22,499 nucleotides of DNA from Flemingiibacterium sp045634005 (GTDB lineage Bacteria; Bacillota; Clostridia; Oscillospirales; CAG-272), in NCBI GenBank assembly GCA_045634005.1, contig JAZQZL010000004.1, forward strand, positions 1 to 22,499, read 5' to 3'. Below are positions 1-7,174 of this stretch, piece after piece. The notes beneath the pieces were generated by a model, which saw only the letters and a program-made list of their open reading frames with translations, did not search any database and was not told the DNA's origin. How positions within the stretch are numbered: position 1 is the stretch's first letter; each line of letters opens with the position of its first letter. The translations under genes and the position numbers were made by a program.

Positions 1-1107
1 TACCAGCAGATCATCCCGAACGTCGGACACGTTCCGCTGGCGGAACTGAAGACCAACGACCTGCAGGCGTTCTACGCGCATCTGAAAACGGACGGACGGC
101 TGATCCGACGGGAAACAAACGGGACTTCGCTGTCCGATGCACACATCCGCGCCATCCACGCACACTGCAACGCGGCACTGAACAAAGCGGTGGAGGAAGG
201 ACTGATCGTCAGCAATCCCGCAGGCGACTGCAAACTGCCGCCGAAACACCACGGGGAGGTGAAAGTGCTGACGCATGAGGAGATGCATCGGATGCTGGTT
301 CAGGCAAAGGCAGAGGGAATGTTCGAGCTGTTCTTCCTCGACCTGTCCACGGGTCTGCGGCGAGGGGAATTGCTCGGTCTGCAGTGGGATGACGTGGACT
401 TCAGGAAAAAGAACCTCCACGTCAGGCGGCAGGTGAACCGGGTGAACGGCAAGCTTGCCGTCAATACACCGAAGACGAAACGCTCGGCGCGGCCGGTTCC
501 GCTGTCGGACTTCACGCTGTATGTGCTGGCGGAATACAAAAAGTCGTCAAGCAGCAAGTGGATCTTCCCGTCGCCGGTGAATCCGGACAATCCGCGGGAG
601 CCGTCCTCCGTCCGAAAGCGGCTGTCGGATATCCTTGAGCGCGCCGGATGCAAGCACGTCCGCTTCCACGACCTGCGCCACACCTTCGCGACGATGGCAT
701 TGGAGAACGGGATCGACATCAAGACTCTCGCTGAGATTCTCGGGCACAATACGGTAGCGACGACGATCAACACCTACACGCACAGCACGGCAGAGATGCA
801 GGCAGCGGCGGCAAAGAAGATCGATCATGCTATTGCTGGTGTGGACGATACTGCGGAGGAAGCTGATGACACTGCCGTCACTCCGAACGAAGAAGTACCT
901 GCATTCGTGCCGGTCGAGGGAAAGTATCGTAAACGCGGCACCGGCTATGTGAAGCAGCTATCCGAGAACTGCTGGCAAGGTCGATATTCGCCTACTGTGA
1001 ATGGAGAGCGAGTGAGCCATAATGTGTATGGCGCGACGGAAGAAGAATGCGAGGCGATGTTGGCGGAGAAAATTAAGGAAGTGAAAGCGGAGTTGGGGAG
1101 AGCGTAG
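1..1107 (+). CDS. Tyrosine recombinase/integrase, 5'-truncated by window edge
   Basis: The reading frame is open from base 1 and ends at 1107, so the real start lies left of the window; the internal ATG at 190 is not the start. The visible N-terminal part is a core-binding (SAM-like) domain. The catalytic domain follows, with the Arg box TGLRRGELLGL, a beta-hairpin lysine region (TPKTKRSARPVPL), the HDLRHTFAT box, LGH and the nucleophile Tyr in INTYTHS. This is the full R-K-H-R-H-Y set of phage/ICE-type integrases. About 65 residues after the catalytic Tyr form an extra basic domain (GTGYVK, WQGRYSP, VYGATEEE). It resembles the arm-binding domain that such integrases normally carry at the N-terminus. 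Base composition is clearly more GC-rich than the genes to the right. It probably mobilises an island in this region, but the direction of the element is not proven. Confidence 0.93.
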   Translation, partial: YQQIIPNVGHVPLAELKTNDLQAFYAHLKTDGRLIRRETNGTSLSDAHIRAIHAHCNAALNKAVEEGLIVSNPAGDCKLPPKHHGEVKVLTHEEMHRMLVQAKAEGMFELFFLDLSTGLRRGELLGLQWDDVDFRKKNLHVRRQVNRVNGKLAVNTPKTKRSARPVPLSDFTLYVLAEYKKSSSSKWIFPSPVNPDNPREPSSVRKRLSDILERAGCKHVRFHDLRHTFATMALENGIDIKTLAEILGHNTVATTINTYTHSTAEMQAAAAKKIDHAIAGVDDTAEEADDTAVTPNEEVPAFVPVEGKYRKRGTGYVKQLSENCWQGRYSPTVNGERVSHNVYGATEEECEAMLAEKIKEVKAELGRA

Positions 1108-1151
1108 GGGAAGAAATTGATACGCTTAAGCCCCCAAAATGCGTAATATGA

Positions 1152-1170
1152 AAAAAGTGTACAACTTTTT
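1152..1170. repeat. 7-bp inverted repeat with 5-nt centre after the integrase gene
   Basis: AAAAAGT and ACTTTTT flank the centre GTACA, 44 bases after the integrase stop. The arms are perfect. It could be a weak terminator for the integrase, or a recombinase core site, since tyrosine recombinases use short inverted arms around a 5-8 nt overlap. The sequence alone does not decide between these. Confidence 0.45.
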
Positions 1171-1172
1171 AG

Positions 1173-1243
1173 CATTATCGGCAAAATACCGCTCCAAAAA
1201 TTCACAAAATAATATAGAAATATTGCCGATAATGTGATATAAT
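1173..1243 (+). promoter_or_regulatory. Fic gene promoter inside a perfect 12-bp inverted repeat
   Basis: CATTATCGGCAA (1173-1184) and TTGCCGATAATG (1223-1234) are exact reverse complements separated by 38 bases. The right arm ends four bases before a consensus -10 TATAAT at 1238-1243, which has an extended TGA in front of it; no good -35 is present. This arrangement suits an operator pair for a looping or dimeric repressor acting on the downstream gene. The HTH domain of the Fic protein itself is an obvious but unproven candidate binder. Confidence 0.6.
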
Positions 1244-1274
1244 ATACTTATCGATATTGATAGAGGTGATTCTG

Positions 1275-2171
1275 ATGAATTATATTTCATCTACCGAGGC
1301 AGCAAAAAAATGGGGCATATCCGAGCGAAGTGTGCGTAACTACTGTTCGGAAGGACGGGTTGATGGCGCCGAGCTTGTCGGCAAAATATGGACAATTCCT
1401 GAAAACGCCGAAAAACCGGGACGGAAAAAGAAATCTTCTGCTGCACCGATGAATTTGCTCAAAGTGCTGAAGGCCGAAAAAACAGCCAAGCTTTCCGGCG
1501 GAATCTATCATAAAATTCAGATTGAGCTAACCTACAATTCCAATCACATCGAAGGCAGCGGCTTGACGCATGATCAAACGCGATATATTTACGAGACCAA
1601 TATGATCAGCATGACAACAGGTCCTGTGAGCGTTGATGATATTGTTGAAACGACAAATCACTTTGGGAGTATTGACGTTATCATTGATCGTGCGAATTCG
1701 AATATCACAGAAACCCTTATCAAACAGCTTCATTTCCTCCTGAAAAGCGGAACCTCCGACAGCCGCCTTGATTGGTTTGCGGTAGGCGATTATAAAAAGA
1801 TTCCGAACGAGGTTGGCGGAAAGGACACCACCGCACCGGAAGATGTTGCGGGTGAAATGAAAAAATTACTTGCCGATTATAACAGCACGGATAAAAAAAC
1901 GCTGTCGGATATTCTCGATTTCCATTACCGATTCGAGTGCATTCATCCGTTCCAAGACGGGAACGGCAGGGTTGGCAGACTGCTTCTGTTCAAGGAATGC
2001 TTGAAGCATAATATTGTGCCGTTTGTGATTGATGAAAACAACAAGATGTTTTATGATAAGGGACTGACAGAATGGCCATTAAAGAAAAATTGTCTGATAG
2101 ACACTTGTCTGTCAGCGCAAGATGAATTCAAAAAGTGGCTCGATTATTTCAGAATTTCGTACGAGAAATAA
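1275..2171 (+). CDS. Fic-domain AMP transferase-like protein with N-terminal HTH
   Basis: I place the start at ATG 1275, preceded by GAGGTG with 6-base spacing, rather than at the TTG 18 bases upstream; this gives 298 residues. Residues 6-25 resemble a MerR/excisionase-like HTH. The Fic core carries HPFQDGNGRVGR at 224-235, which matches the active-site motif HPFx[D/E]GNGRxxR with its catalytic His. Residues S89-N-H-I-E93-G94 fit the inhibitory helix motif [S/T]xxxE[G/N], located N-terminal to the Fic core (class II arrangement), so activity is probably autoinhibited. Fic enzymes usually transfer AMP from ATP to Ser/Thr/Tyr of target proteins; the target here is unknown. The neighbours are an integrase and TIR genes, so a role in island maintenance, toxin-antitoxin action or defence is possible. 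An upstream inverted repeat suggests autoregulation. Confidence 0.9.
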   Translation: MNYISSTEAAKKWGISERSVRNYCSEGRVDGAELVGKIWTIPENAEKPGRKKKSSAAPMNLLKVLKAEKTAKLSGGIYHKIQIELTYNSNHIEGSGLTHDQTRYIYETNMISMTTGPVSVDDIVETTNHFGSIDVIIDRANSNITETLIKQLHFLLKSGTSDSRLDWFAVGDYKKIPNEVGGKDTTAPEDVAGEMKKLLADYNSTDKKTLSDILDFHYRFECIHPFQDGNGRVGRLLLFKECLKHNIVPFVIDENNKMFYDKGLTEWPLKKNCLIDTCLSAQDEFKKWLDYFRISYEK

Positions 2172-2337
2172 TGAAAAAATATGAAGTGTACTAATTGTGT
2201 AAATAGTCCTTATAACTCGCAGAGCCGAGCAATTGGATAAATAATATATAAAGTTGAAGTTTAGTGTACTGTAATCAAATTCTGTTAGGCGGCCACAGGT
2301 GTTACATAATTTCGCGGTACGATACACAAAGTACGCA

Positions 2338-2392
2338 GATATGTTAAAACTGAACATATCAATACTGTGTGATTAGGGGGCAGAGTTATAAT
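2338..2392 (+). promoter_or_regulatory. Inverted repeat plus candidate -10 before the small hypothetical gene
   Basis: GATATGTT (2338-2345) and AACATATC (2353-2360) form a perfect 8-bp inverted repeat with a 7-base centre. A TATAAT occurs at 2387-2392 without a convincing -35. The repeat could be an operator or a short hairpin. The 2172-2424 gap otherwise holds nothing I recognise. Confidence 0.35.
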
Positions 2393-2424
2393 GGATAATT
2401 TTTGTATTGGGGAATAATGAGAAT

Positions 2425-2625
2425 ATGAAGCAACCACGATATGCCAAATTGCTGATTAGGGATAATGCTTGTTATCCTATAGTAAATATACATTTTGAAA
2501 CTAACCAAGTCACATTGCAAGAAAATGAAAAAGTGTTTAATACTGTTTGCATTAAAAGTGTAGAGTTTGATTATTCTGACTTTTCAATGGAGGAAAAGGT
2601 AGAATTTTGTAAAAAATTATTATAA
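2425..2625 (+). CDS. Small hypothetical protein (66 aa)
   Basis: This short AT-rich frame codes for an acidic to neutral soluble protein with no signal peptide or membrane segment. It begins MKQPRYAKLL and ends with a helix-like KVEFCKKLL. ATG 2425 is chosen over the TTG at 2407; a GGGG at 2409-2412 is a distant and weak ribosome binding site, so the start is uncertain. Base composition matches the TIR genes that follow, and the promoter of the TIR cluster starts only about 25 bases after its stop. I do not recognise the family. It may be an accessory or regulatory part of the TIR cluster, but that rests only on position. Confidence 0.55.
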   Translation: MKQPRYAKLLIRDNACYPIVNIHFETNQVTLQENEKVFNTVCIKSVEFDYSDFSMEEKVEFCKKLL

Positions 2626-2649
2626 GCACTATACAAACAACTCTTTTTA

Positions 2650-2658
2650 TGGTATAAT
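2650..2658 (+). promoter_or_regulatory. Extended -10 promoter of the TIR cluster
   Basis: TGGTATAAT is a perfect extended -10 element (TGn + TATAAT at 2653-2658). It lies 34 bases before the GTG start at 2693, with GAGGG at 2681-2685 as ribosome binding site. No clear -35 is visible, which is common for extended -10 promoters. Confidence 0.6.
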
Positions 2659-2692
2659 TATAATAACATATTAACTTAAAGAGGGTTGAAAA

Positions 2693-3385
2693 GTGGGGCA
2701 CAAAATATTTGTATCGTATAAGTATGCTGATTCAGATGTTAAGCAAATAACCGGCAGTTGGTATCCCAAAGATACTGTTCGTACATACGTAGACAAGTTG
2801 GAAGAATATATTTCCGATGTATCCGAGCACATCTATAAGGGAGAAACAGATGGTGAGGATTTGTCTGCTCTATCAGATGATACTATTTGGGGAAAATTAA
2901 AAGATCGCATATATGATAGTACACTAACTATTGTGATGATTTCAAAAGGAATGCGCTCAACGTATTTGCCTGATCGTGAGCAATGGATTCCATGGGAAAT
3001 TTCATATTCCTTAAAAGAGGTGTCGAGAAAAAATATTCGAGGAACTGCCGTAACAAGTTCAAGCAATGCTTTACTTGCAATAATTCTTCCTGATGCCAAC
3101 GGCTCATATGAATACTTCACATATATGAAAACATGTTGTGCAAATCCTTGTCGTTACTTTAATACAAGTTTCTTATTTGATATTATGAGAAATAATATGT
3201 TTAATATCAAGCAACCTGACAAAAAGGATTGCAATGACGGCTCTACGGTATATTATGGAGACAGTAGTTACATGTCCACTGTAAAATGGGAAGATTTTAT
3301 AAAATCTCCTGAATCCTATATTAATAAAGCGTATGATATTCAAAGCAAAATCGAGAAATACAATGTATATAAGGAGTTGGATTAA
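2693..3385 (+). CDS. TIR-like protein (MTH538/DUF1863 type)
   Basis: A GTG start with GAGGG seven bases upstream gives 230 residues. The N-terminus KIFVSYKYAD is the first strand of a TIR fold. IWGKLKDRIYDSTLTIVMIS forms the middle helix-strand, and QWIPWEISYSL (about 98-108) carries the expected catalytic Glu, E102. The layout fits the DUF1863 TIR-like family, which includes ThsB-type proteins of Thoeris. TIR domains of this sort cleave or cyclise NAD+ into signalling nucleotides. The C-terminal 100 residues are less conserved and may sense the trigger. It is the first gene of a three-gene AT-rich cluster, 20 bases before the second TIR gene, so co-transcription is likely. No ThsA (SIR2-SLOG or macro domain) is adjacent. 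The TIR fold is well supported; the trigger and product are unknown. Confidence 0.82.
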   Translation: MGHKIFVSYKYADSDVKQITGSWYPKDTVRTYVDKLEEYISDVSEHIYKGETDGEDLSALSDDTIWGKLKDRIYDSTLTIVMISKGMRSTYLPDREQWIPWEISYSLKEVSRKNIRGTAVTSSSNALLAIILPDANGSYEYFTYMKTCCANPCRYFNTSFLFDIMRNNMFNIKQPDKKDCNDGSTVYYGDSSYMSTVKWEDFIKSPESYINKAYDIQSKIEKYNVYKELD

Positions 3386-3405
3386 ATTTATAGGAGTACA
3401 AAAAA

Positions 3406-3999
3406 ATGAGGAAATATGTTTTTAATGAGGGAAGTTTTTCCTCATATAAGGTATCGTCATTAACTGAATCGAGAGAACCAATTTTGCGACATGATGCATT
3501 TTCTGGAGATCCGAGAATAACCGTATTTATATCTCATAAGCATAGCGATTTAGAAGAATTAAAAGGAATAATTGGTTTTTTGGAAAAAAACTATAATGTA
3601 AAGTGTTATATTGATAGCAGAGATCCAAGCATGCCAAAAATAACTTCAGGTGAAACCGCAAGTAAAATTAAAGAAAGAATTAGAAATTGCAAAAAATTTA
3701 TTTTGTTGGCTACAGAAGATGCTATTGAATCTAAATGGTGCAATTGGGAACTGGGGTTTGGCGATGCCAATAAGTTTAAGGATCACATTGCATTGTTTCC
3801 GATAAAAAAAGCAGATACTTCGGAAAATGCTTATAAGGGAAATGAATATATGCAGATATATCCGTATATTTCTTATTATGGACAGGACGAAAAATATAGC
3901 GATGGAAAGATTATTGCTCCGGGATATTACGTTAGAGAAATTAAGTCGGATGGAAGTGGCGGAATTATAGTTCCATTGGAGAGATGGCTTAAAAGTTAG
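3406..3999 (+). CDS. Second TIR-domain protein
   Basis: ATG 3406 follows TAGGAG by nine bases; the product has 197 residues. After about 36 N-terminal residues comes a canonical TIR core: RITVFISHKHSDLEELK, then NVKCYIDSRDPSMP, then CKKFILLATEDAIESKWCNWELGFGD. The last segment holds the catalytic-type Glu E115 after W114. It is closer to the standard TIR_2 type than its neighbour, so the two TIR proteins are not a recent duplication. The tail (about 125-197) forms further strands ending in an IIVPLERWL segment. Paired TIR proteins in one operon may recognise different triggers or form mixed filaments. NAD+ processing is inferred from the family; the partner is probably the membrane protein encoded 12 bases downstream. 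Confidence 0.85.
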   Translation: MRKYVFNEGSFSSYKVSSLTESREPILRHDAFSGDPRITVFISHKHSDLEELKGIIGFLEKNYNVKCYIDSRDPSMPKITSGETASKIKERIRNCKKFILLATEDAIESKWCNWELGFGDANKFKDHIALFPIKKADTSENAYKGNEYMQIYPYISYYGQDEKYSDGKIIAPGYYVREIKSDGSGGIIVPLERWLKS

Positions 4000-4011
4000 A
4001 GGAGGTTATTT

Positions 4012-4422
4012 ATGGAAAACAAACATAAGCATTTGGACTATATTCAAGGTGTAATTAACAGAATGGCAAGTAACTCGTTTGCTTTGAAAGGATGGGCGGT
4101 TACATTAATTGCAGGTATTTTCGTTTTGGCGGGAAAAGATACTGACAAAATGTATTTCATTGTAGCATACATTCCGATACTCGTTTTCTGGGGATTGGAT
4201 TCGTTTTATTTGTTGCAAGAAAGACTATATCGCTCACTGTATAACAAGGTTAGAAAGATGGAAGAAAATGAAATTGATTTCAGCATGAACGCTAATTTGG
4301 ATGAATTCAAAACAAATAAGAATACATGGTGGGATTGTATGCTATCTAAAACAGAGCTGTGGTTTTATCTACCGTTAGGCTTGGTATCGACGGGTATCAT
4401 TATTCTGACCGCGTTACTGTGA
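4012..4422 (+). CDS. Small three-helix membrane protein of the TIR cluster
   Basis: The start ATG has a strong GGAGGT six bases upstream and lies 12 bases after the second TIR gene. The 136-residue protein has an amphipathic N-terminus (LDYIQGVINRMASNSF) and three hydrophobic segments at about 24-41, 47-67 and 116-135. A charged cytoplasmic-type stretch of about 45 residues (RLYRSLYNKVRKMEE...) sits between helices 2 and 3. It has no signal peptide or known catalytic motif. Comparable small membrane proteins act as effectors that depolarise or permeabilise the membrane in other bacterial immune modules, such as SLATT-type and ThsA membrane versions. I infer an effector or membrane-anchor role here. 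The exact family is not one I can name with confidence. Confidence 0.7.
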   Translation: MENKHKHLDYIQGVINRMASNSFALKGWAVTLIAGIFVLAGKDTDKMYFIVAYIPILVFWGLDSFYLLQERLYRSLYNKVRKMEENEIDFSMNANLDEFKTNKNTWWDCMLSKTELWFYLPLGLVSTGIIILTALL

Positions 4423-4490
4423 TCTCAATAGTATAATATACTTAAGTCGTCACTCGTATTTCAAAATCTGCACCGCATAATCAAAGAAAA

Positions 4491-4518
4491 GGCGCCCGAG
4501 CAATTTCGCTCAGGCGCC
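4491..4518. terminator. GC-rich hairpin at the end of the TIR cluster
   Basis: GGCGCCCGAGC (4491-4501) pairs with GCTCAGGCGCC (4508-4518) with one mismatch and a six-base loop. A T-rich stretch lies on the leftward side and a weak one on the rightward side. It ends 96 bases after the membrane protein stop and probably terminates the rightward cluster, possibly in both directions. Confidence 0.55.
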
Positions 4519-4530
4519 AATATTATTCAT

Positions 4531-4562
4531 GTGGTCAGCAACTATGGTCAAACATGTGGTCA
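4531..4562. repeat. Three phased RTGGTCA heptamers (two within 12-bp direct repeats)
   Basis: GTGGTCA at 4531-4537, ATGGTCA at 4544-4550 and GTGGTCA at 4556-4562 are spaced 13 and 12 bases apart. The outer two lie in the identical 12-mer CATGTGGTCAGC (4528-4539 and 4553-4564). The position is just left of the tRNA-Pro terminator, where an integrated element would end. Such phased repeats fit arm-type sites of an integrase, but this is inference. Confidence 0.5.
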
Positions 4563-4631
4563 GCCTCCGCCTCCACCGCCGCATTCGGCAGAGAATACAG
4601 CAGTTCCCGCCATATTTCCTCCGAAAAAAGC

Positions 4632-4667
4632 AAAAAACAAAGCCGAAAACTCACGTTTTCGGCTTTG
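4632..4667 (-). terminator. Rho-independent terminator of tRNA-Pro
   Basis: On the minus strand a perfect 13-bp stem (4638-4650 with 4655-4667, loop of four) is followed by a run of six T (4632-4637) and further T-rich sequence. It starts two bases beyond the encoded CCA of the tRNA. Confidence 0.88.
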
Positions 4668-4669
4668 CC

Positions 4670-4745
4670 TGGTCTGAGTGACAAGACTTGAACTTGCGGC
4701 CTCTACCACCCCAAGGTAGCGCGCTACCAACTGCGCCACACCCAG
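4670..4745 (-). tRNA. tRNA-Pro (anticodon GGG)
   Basis: The 76-base minus-strand gene folds as a standard cloverleaf. The acceptor CTGGGTG pairs with CACTCAG (one G-U pair), the D arm is GCGC/GCGC, and the anticodon stem CTACC/GGTAG encloses the loop TTGGGGT with anticodon GGG. The T arm is GCAAG-TTCAAGT-CTTGT, discriminator A, and CCA is encoded. The overall sequence closely follows bacterial tRNA-Pro. Its 3' end faces the integrase, TIR and Fic genes, the orientation expected if the tRNA 3' end served as an integration site. Confidence 0.93.
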
Positions 4746-4835
4746 ATATCCAACGCATAATATTATATCATAGTGGATTTCATTTGTCAAGGGCTTTTGG
4801 AAAAATATTTTCGCTAGATCAAGATTTGTTTTAAA

Positions 4836-4863
4836 CAGCCGATGAGAATAGTCTCATCGGCTG
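4836..4863 (-). terminator. Terminator after the six-hairpin glycosidase-like gene
   Basis: CAGCCGATGAGA and TCTCATCGGCTG form a perfect 12-bp stem with a four-base loop, 11 bases beyond the leftward stop codon. The minus strand continues with TTTAAAAC. The T run is imperfect but the stem is strong. Confidence 0.75.
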
Positions 4864-4874
4864 AATTTATACCT

Positions 4875-6971
4875 TTATTTCTCGTAGAGGAACGTGCTTT
4901 CTGCCTCAAGCACGAGCTCGCTGTACTCAAAGCCGGATGCAAACATCGGGTTGACGTTTATCTTTATCTTCTGCGCCTTCTTCGTCTTACTTGTGAGCTT
5001 CAGCTTCGTAAGTTCGCCGTTCTTGACCTCGAGCGAAACCGTGTATCCGCCAAACTGCGGAATATTCTCCGCCTTGAAATCAGACCAGTCCTTGTTTATG
5101 CCGTACAGCACTCGCAGATCGCCGATGCTGTCAGAGTGCGCGAGCGCATCGTTTACAGCCCAGGCCGCGATTGCGTGAGGGGTGGTGTACCAATAGCCGA
5201 TAACACGTCCCTCAAGCGTCCAATATTCGAACAGCGCGCCGAGCGAGCTTGTGTATCTGTCAAGCGTGTGTATGAACTGCATCGCCTTGTCGGGGTCTCT
5301 GCGGCGCGCGTAACCGAGTGCAGGCAGGGAATCGTACCACGACCAATGGCGAGCTTCCTCCGACGTTTGATCCGACTGATATCCCCAATGCGTCTTTCCA
5401 CGACGAAGATTTTCGTCCATAGAATATGTATCGATCGCGCGTACGGGAATGTCGTGCGGCAATCCCCAAAGCGCCATACCGCTTGTGTGGGGCGCGTTCG
5501 TGTACGGCATTAGAATGCCGTCTACACGGTTTTTCTCGATAGGCTCAAGCAACTGCTTGCTTTCCTCGATAAGCTTGTCGTCACCGAGCATCTGACCTGC
5601 ATAGAGAAGGGAATTTGACATACTCATCTGAATGAACGTGTCAATTTCTACCGCAACACCGCTCTCGTCGGCTGCCTCAACGGGACCGAGCCAAATCTTG
5701 CCGTTCTCTCTGCGAATAATAGTTGCGTCCCAGAACACAAGAACGTCGCGAATAAGGTCCTTCATTTCCTCTGTTAGAATATCGGGATCGTAGCACCACT
5801 GGAAATAGATAGCGCTGATCATCATACCTGCGTTGAAGGGTTTATATCCCGTTACGAAGCGTACGAAATCGTTTGCAATGGATTGCCCGAAGCAGTCGTC
5901 CCAGCCGGATATAGTCATGCCGGGGTAACCGAGCGACTTAAGGCGAGCCTTGTTTGCAGGCACACAGTTAAGATAGAACTGTATGAACTTGCGTCCTGCC
6001 TCGATATTACCCGAGCTGAGAAGGCGCATATGATGTTGCTGTGCATCGGGCGCACAGTAAAGTCCGCCGCCCCAAAGATGCGGAAGCGTGCCCGTGGTTA
6101 AACCACCGGTTTTCGGATGCTGTGCGGCGAGTACGACGTAGCGGCTCAAATAGTAAAGATATTCGATGTTTTTATCGGGAATATCCACCGTGCACTCGCC
6201 GAACTTTTCAGCCCAGCGCTCACAGTGCTTCTTATAAAGCTCATCGTAATCAAAGCCGCGGCTCTTTATCTCATCGAGCTGGGCTTTCCAATCATCTCCG
6301 TCGCTTTCATCAAGGCAGCACATCATACGGCGCGCCCTGAAGCCTTGCTTTACGTTTTTGTAAACGCCAGAGTCAGAATCCTGCGTGTCGTACGGGATAT
6401 CGCTTCTCATAAATCCGCCGCCTCTTATGTCGCCGGACTTGTATGTGAACTTATGAGTGCGCTCGTCCTCTATCTCGGACTCGTATCCGACCTCATAGGG
6501 AAGTGCAACGGGCTCGGGAAGACGGCTGAACATAGGCTTACCCTCGACAAATCCGAGCGTTACCTCAAGATCGTCGGGACAGTCGGTTACAAAAAGCTCC
6601 ATACACCAGATATCATCGTCGTTTAAGAAGTTGGTTATGTCAAGTTCAAAACCGCCTGCGTATTTGAGGTGAGTCTTGAGCGTTGCAGTCTGTGGGAGCA
6701 TTTCCTGCTCAAACCAGGTCGGCACCGCCTGCGCGCCGTGCATAACCACCTGAAACGCACCGCGTGCAACGGGCTGTATGTGATTGGTTTTTCGGAGCGC
6801 CGTGTGCGTGACCTTGCTCCAACCGCAAGAGAGACCTTGGCTTAGCACGCCGTGCCAATGACCGTTTTTATGATTATAGTGAGAGCCCATATTATCAAGC
6901 AAGAGACTGCTTTTTCCGTTGCTTAAGTAGGCAGGGAAGTATTCCTGCGCTGACAGTGGTGTTGCTTTCAT
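4875..6971 (-). CDS. Six-hairpin glycosidase-like protein ((alpha/alpha)6 barrel)
   Basis: The product has 698 residues; its ATG follows AAGGAGATG by about eight bases. There is no signal peptide, so it should act in the cytoplasm. An N-terminal beta-rich part (about 1-250, with PAYLSNGKSSLLLDN near the start) is followed by a helical part rich in aromatic and acidic motifs: HLWGGGLYCAPDAQQHH, GWDDCFGQSIAND, GPVEAADESG, HWGYQSDQTSEEARHWSWYDSLPALGYA. This pattern is typical of inverting six-hairpin glycosidases such as GH65, GH78, GH95 and related families. I cannot assign one family or the catalytic acid with certainty. A short C-terminal beta domain ends the protein. It is transcribed divergently from a TIM-barrel glycosidase-like gene, so both probably serve breakdown of imported glycans. 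Confidence 0.7.
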   Translation of the reverse strand: MKATPLSAQEYFPAYLSNGKSSLLLDNMGSHYNHKNGHWHGVLSQGLSCGWSKVTHTALRKTNHIQPVARGAFQVVMHGAQAVPTWFEQEMLPQTATLKTHLKYAGGFELDITNFLNDDDIWCMELFVTDCPDDLEVTLGFVEGKPMFSRLPEPVALPYEVGYESEIEDERTHKFTYKSGDIRGGGFMRSDIPYDTQDSDSGVYKNVKQGFRARRMMCCLDESDGDDWKAQLDEIKSRGFDYDELYKKHCERWAEKFGECTVDIPDKNIEYLYYLSRYVVLAAQHPKTGGLTTGTLPHLWGGGLYCAPDAQQHHMRLLSSGNIEAGRKFIQFYLNCVPANKARLKSLGYPGMTISGWDDCFGQSIANDFVRFVTGYKPFNAGMMISAIYFQWCYDPDILTEEMKDLIRDVLVFWDATIIRRENGKIWLGPVEAADESGVAVEIDTFIQMSMSNSLLYAGQMLGDDKLIEESKQLLEPIEKNRVDGILMPYTNAPHTSGMALWGLPHDIPVRAIDTYSMDENLRRGKTHWGYQSDQTSEEARHWSWYDSLPALGYARRRDPDKAMQFIHTLDRYTSSLGALFEYWTLEGRVIGYWYTTPHAIAAWAVNDALAHSDSIGDLRVLYGINKDWSDFKAENIPQFGGYTVSLEVKNGELTKLKLTSKTKKAQKIKINVNPMFASGFEYSELVLEAESTFLYEK

Positions 6972-7100
6972 TGCTTACATCTCCTTGGATTGAAAGATTG
7001 CGAAATACCCTATACCAAAATTATAGCTTACTTATAAAAATTATAACAGACATTTTTGTACGAAAGATGTTCACTTTTGTAGACAATCGGTGCAGTGCTA

Positions 7101-7129
7101 TTGACAATCTTGACTTAATATGTTACCAT
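7101..7129 (+). promoter_or_regulatory. Promoter of the TIM-barrel protein gene
   Basis: TTGACA (7101-7106) is followed after 17 bases by TACCAT (7124-7129), a partial -10. The divergent 203-base gap also holds AT-rich TATAAT-like elements for the leftward gene (around 7020-7045), but no clear -35 accompanies them. Confidence 0.55.
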
Positions 7130-7174
7130 AACTTTACGGGAGCACCCGAAATATAGAAAAGGCAGGGCATCGCT

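Noticed and set aside
1257..1274. TTG start of the Fic gene
   Set aside because: The GAGGTG ribosome binding site lies inside this extension and points to ATG 1275.
4528..4564. CRISPR array
   Set aside because: Only two 12-bp direct repeats with 13-base spacing are present; no cas genes and no regular spacer array.
4560..4790. Minus-strand frame of 76 codons over the tRNA
   Set aside because: It is a translation of the tRNA-Pro gene and its terminator, not a protein gene.
4842..5513. Plus-strand frame of 223 codons
   Set aside because: It lies opposite the well-supported six-hairpin glycosidase-like gene and shows no domain or ribosome binding site.
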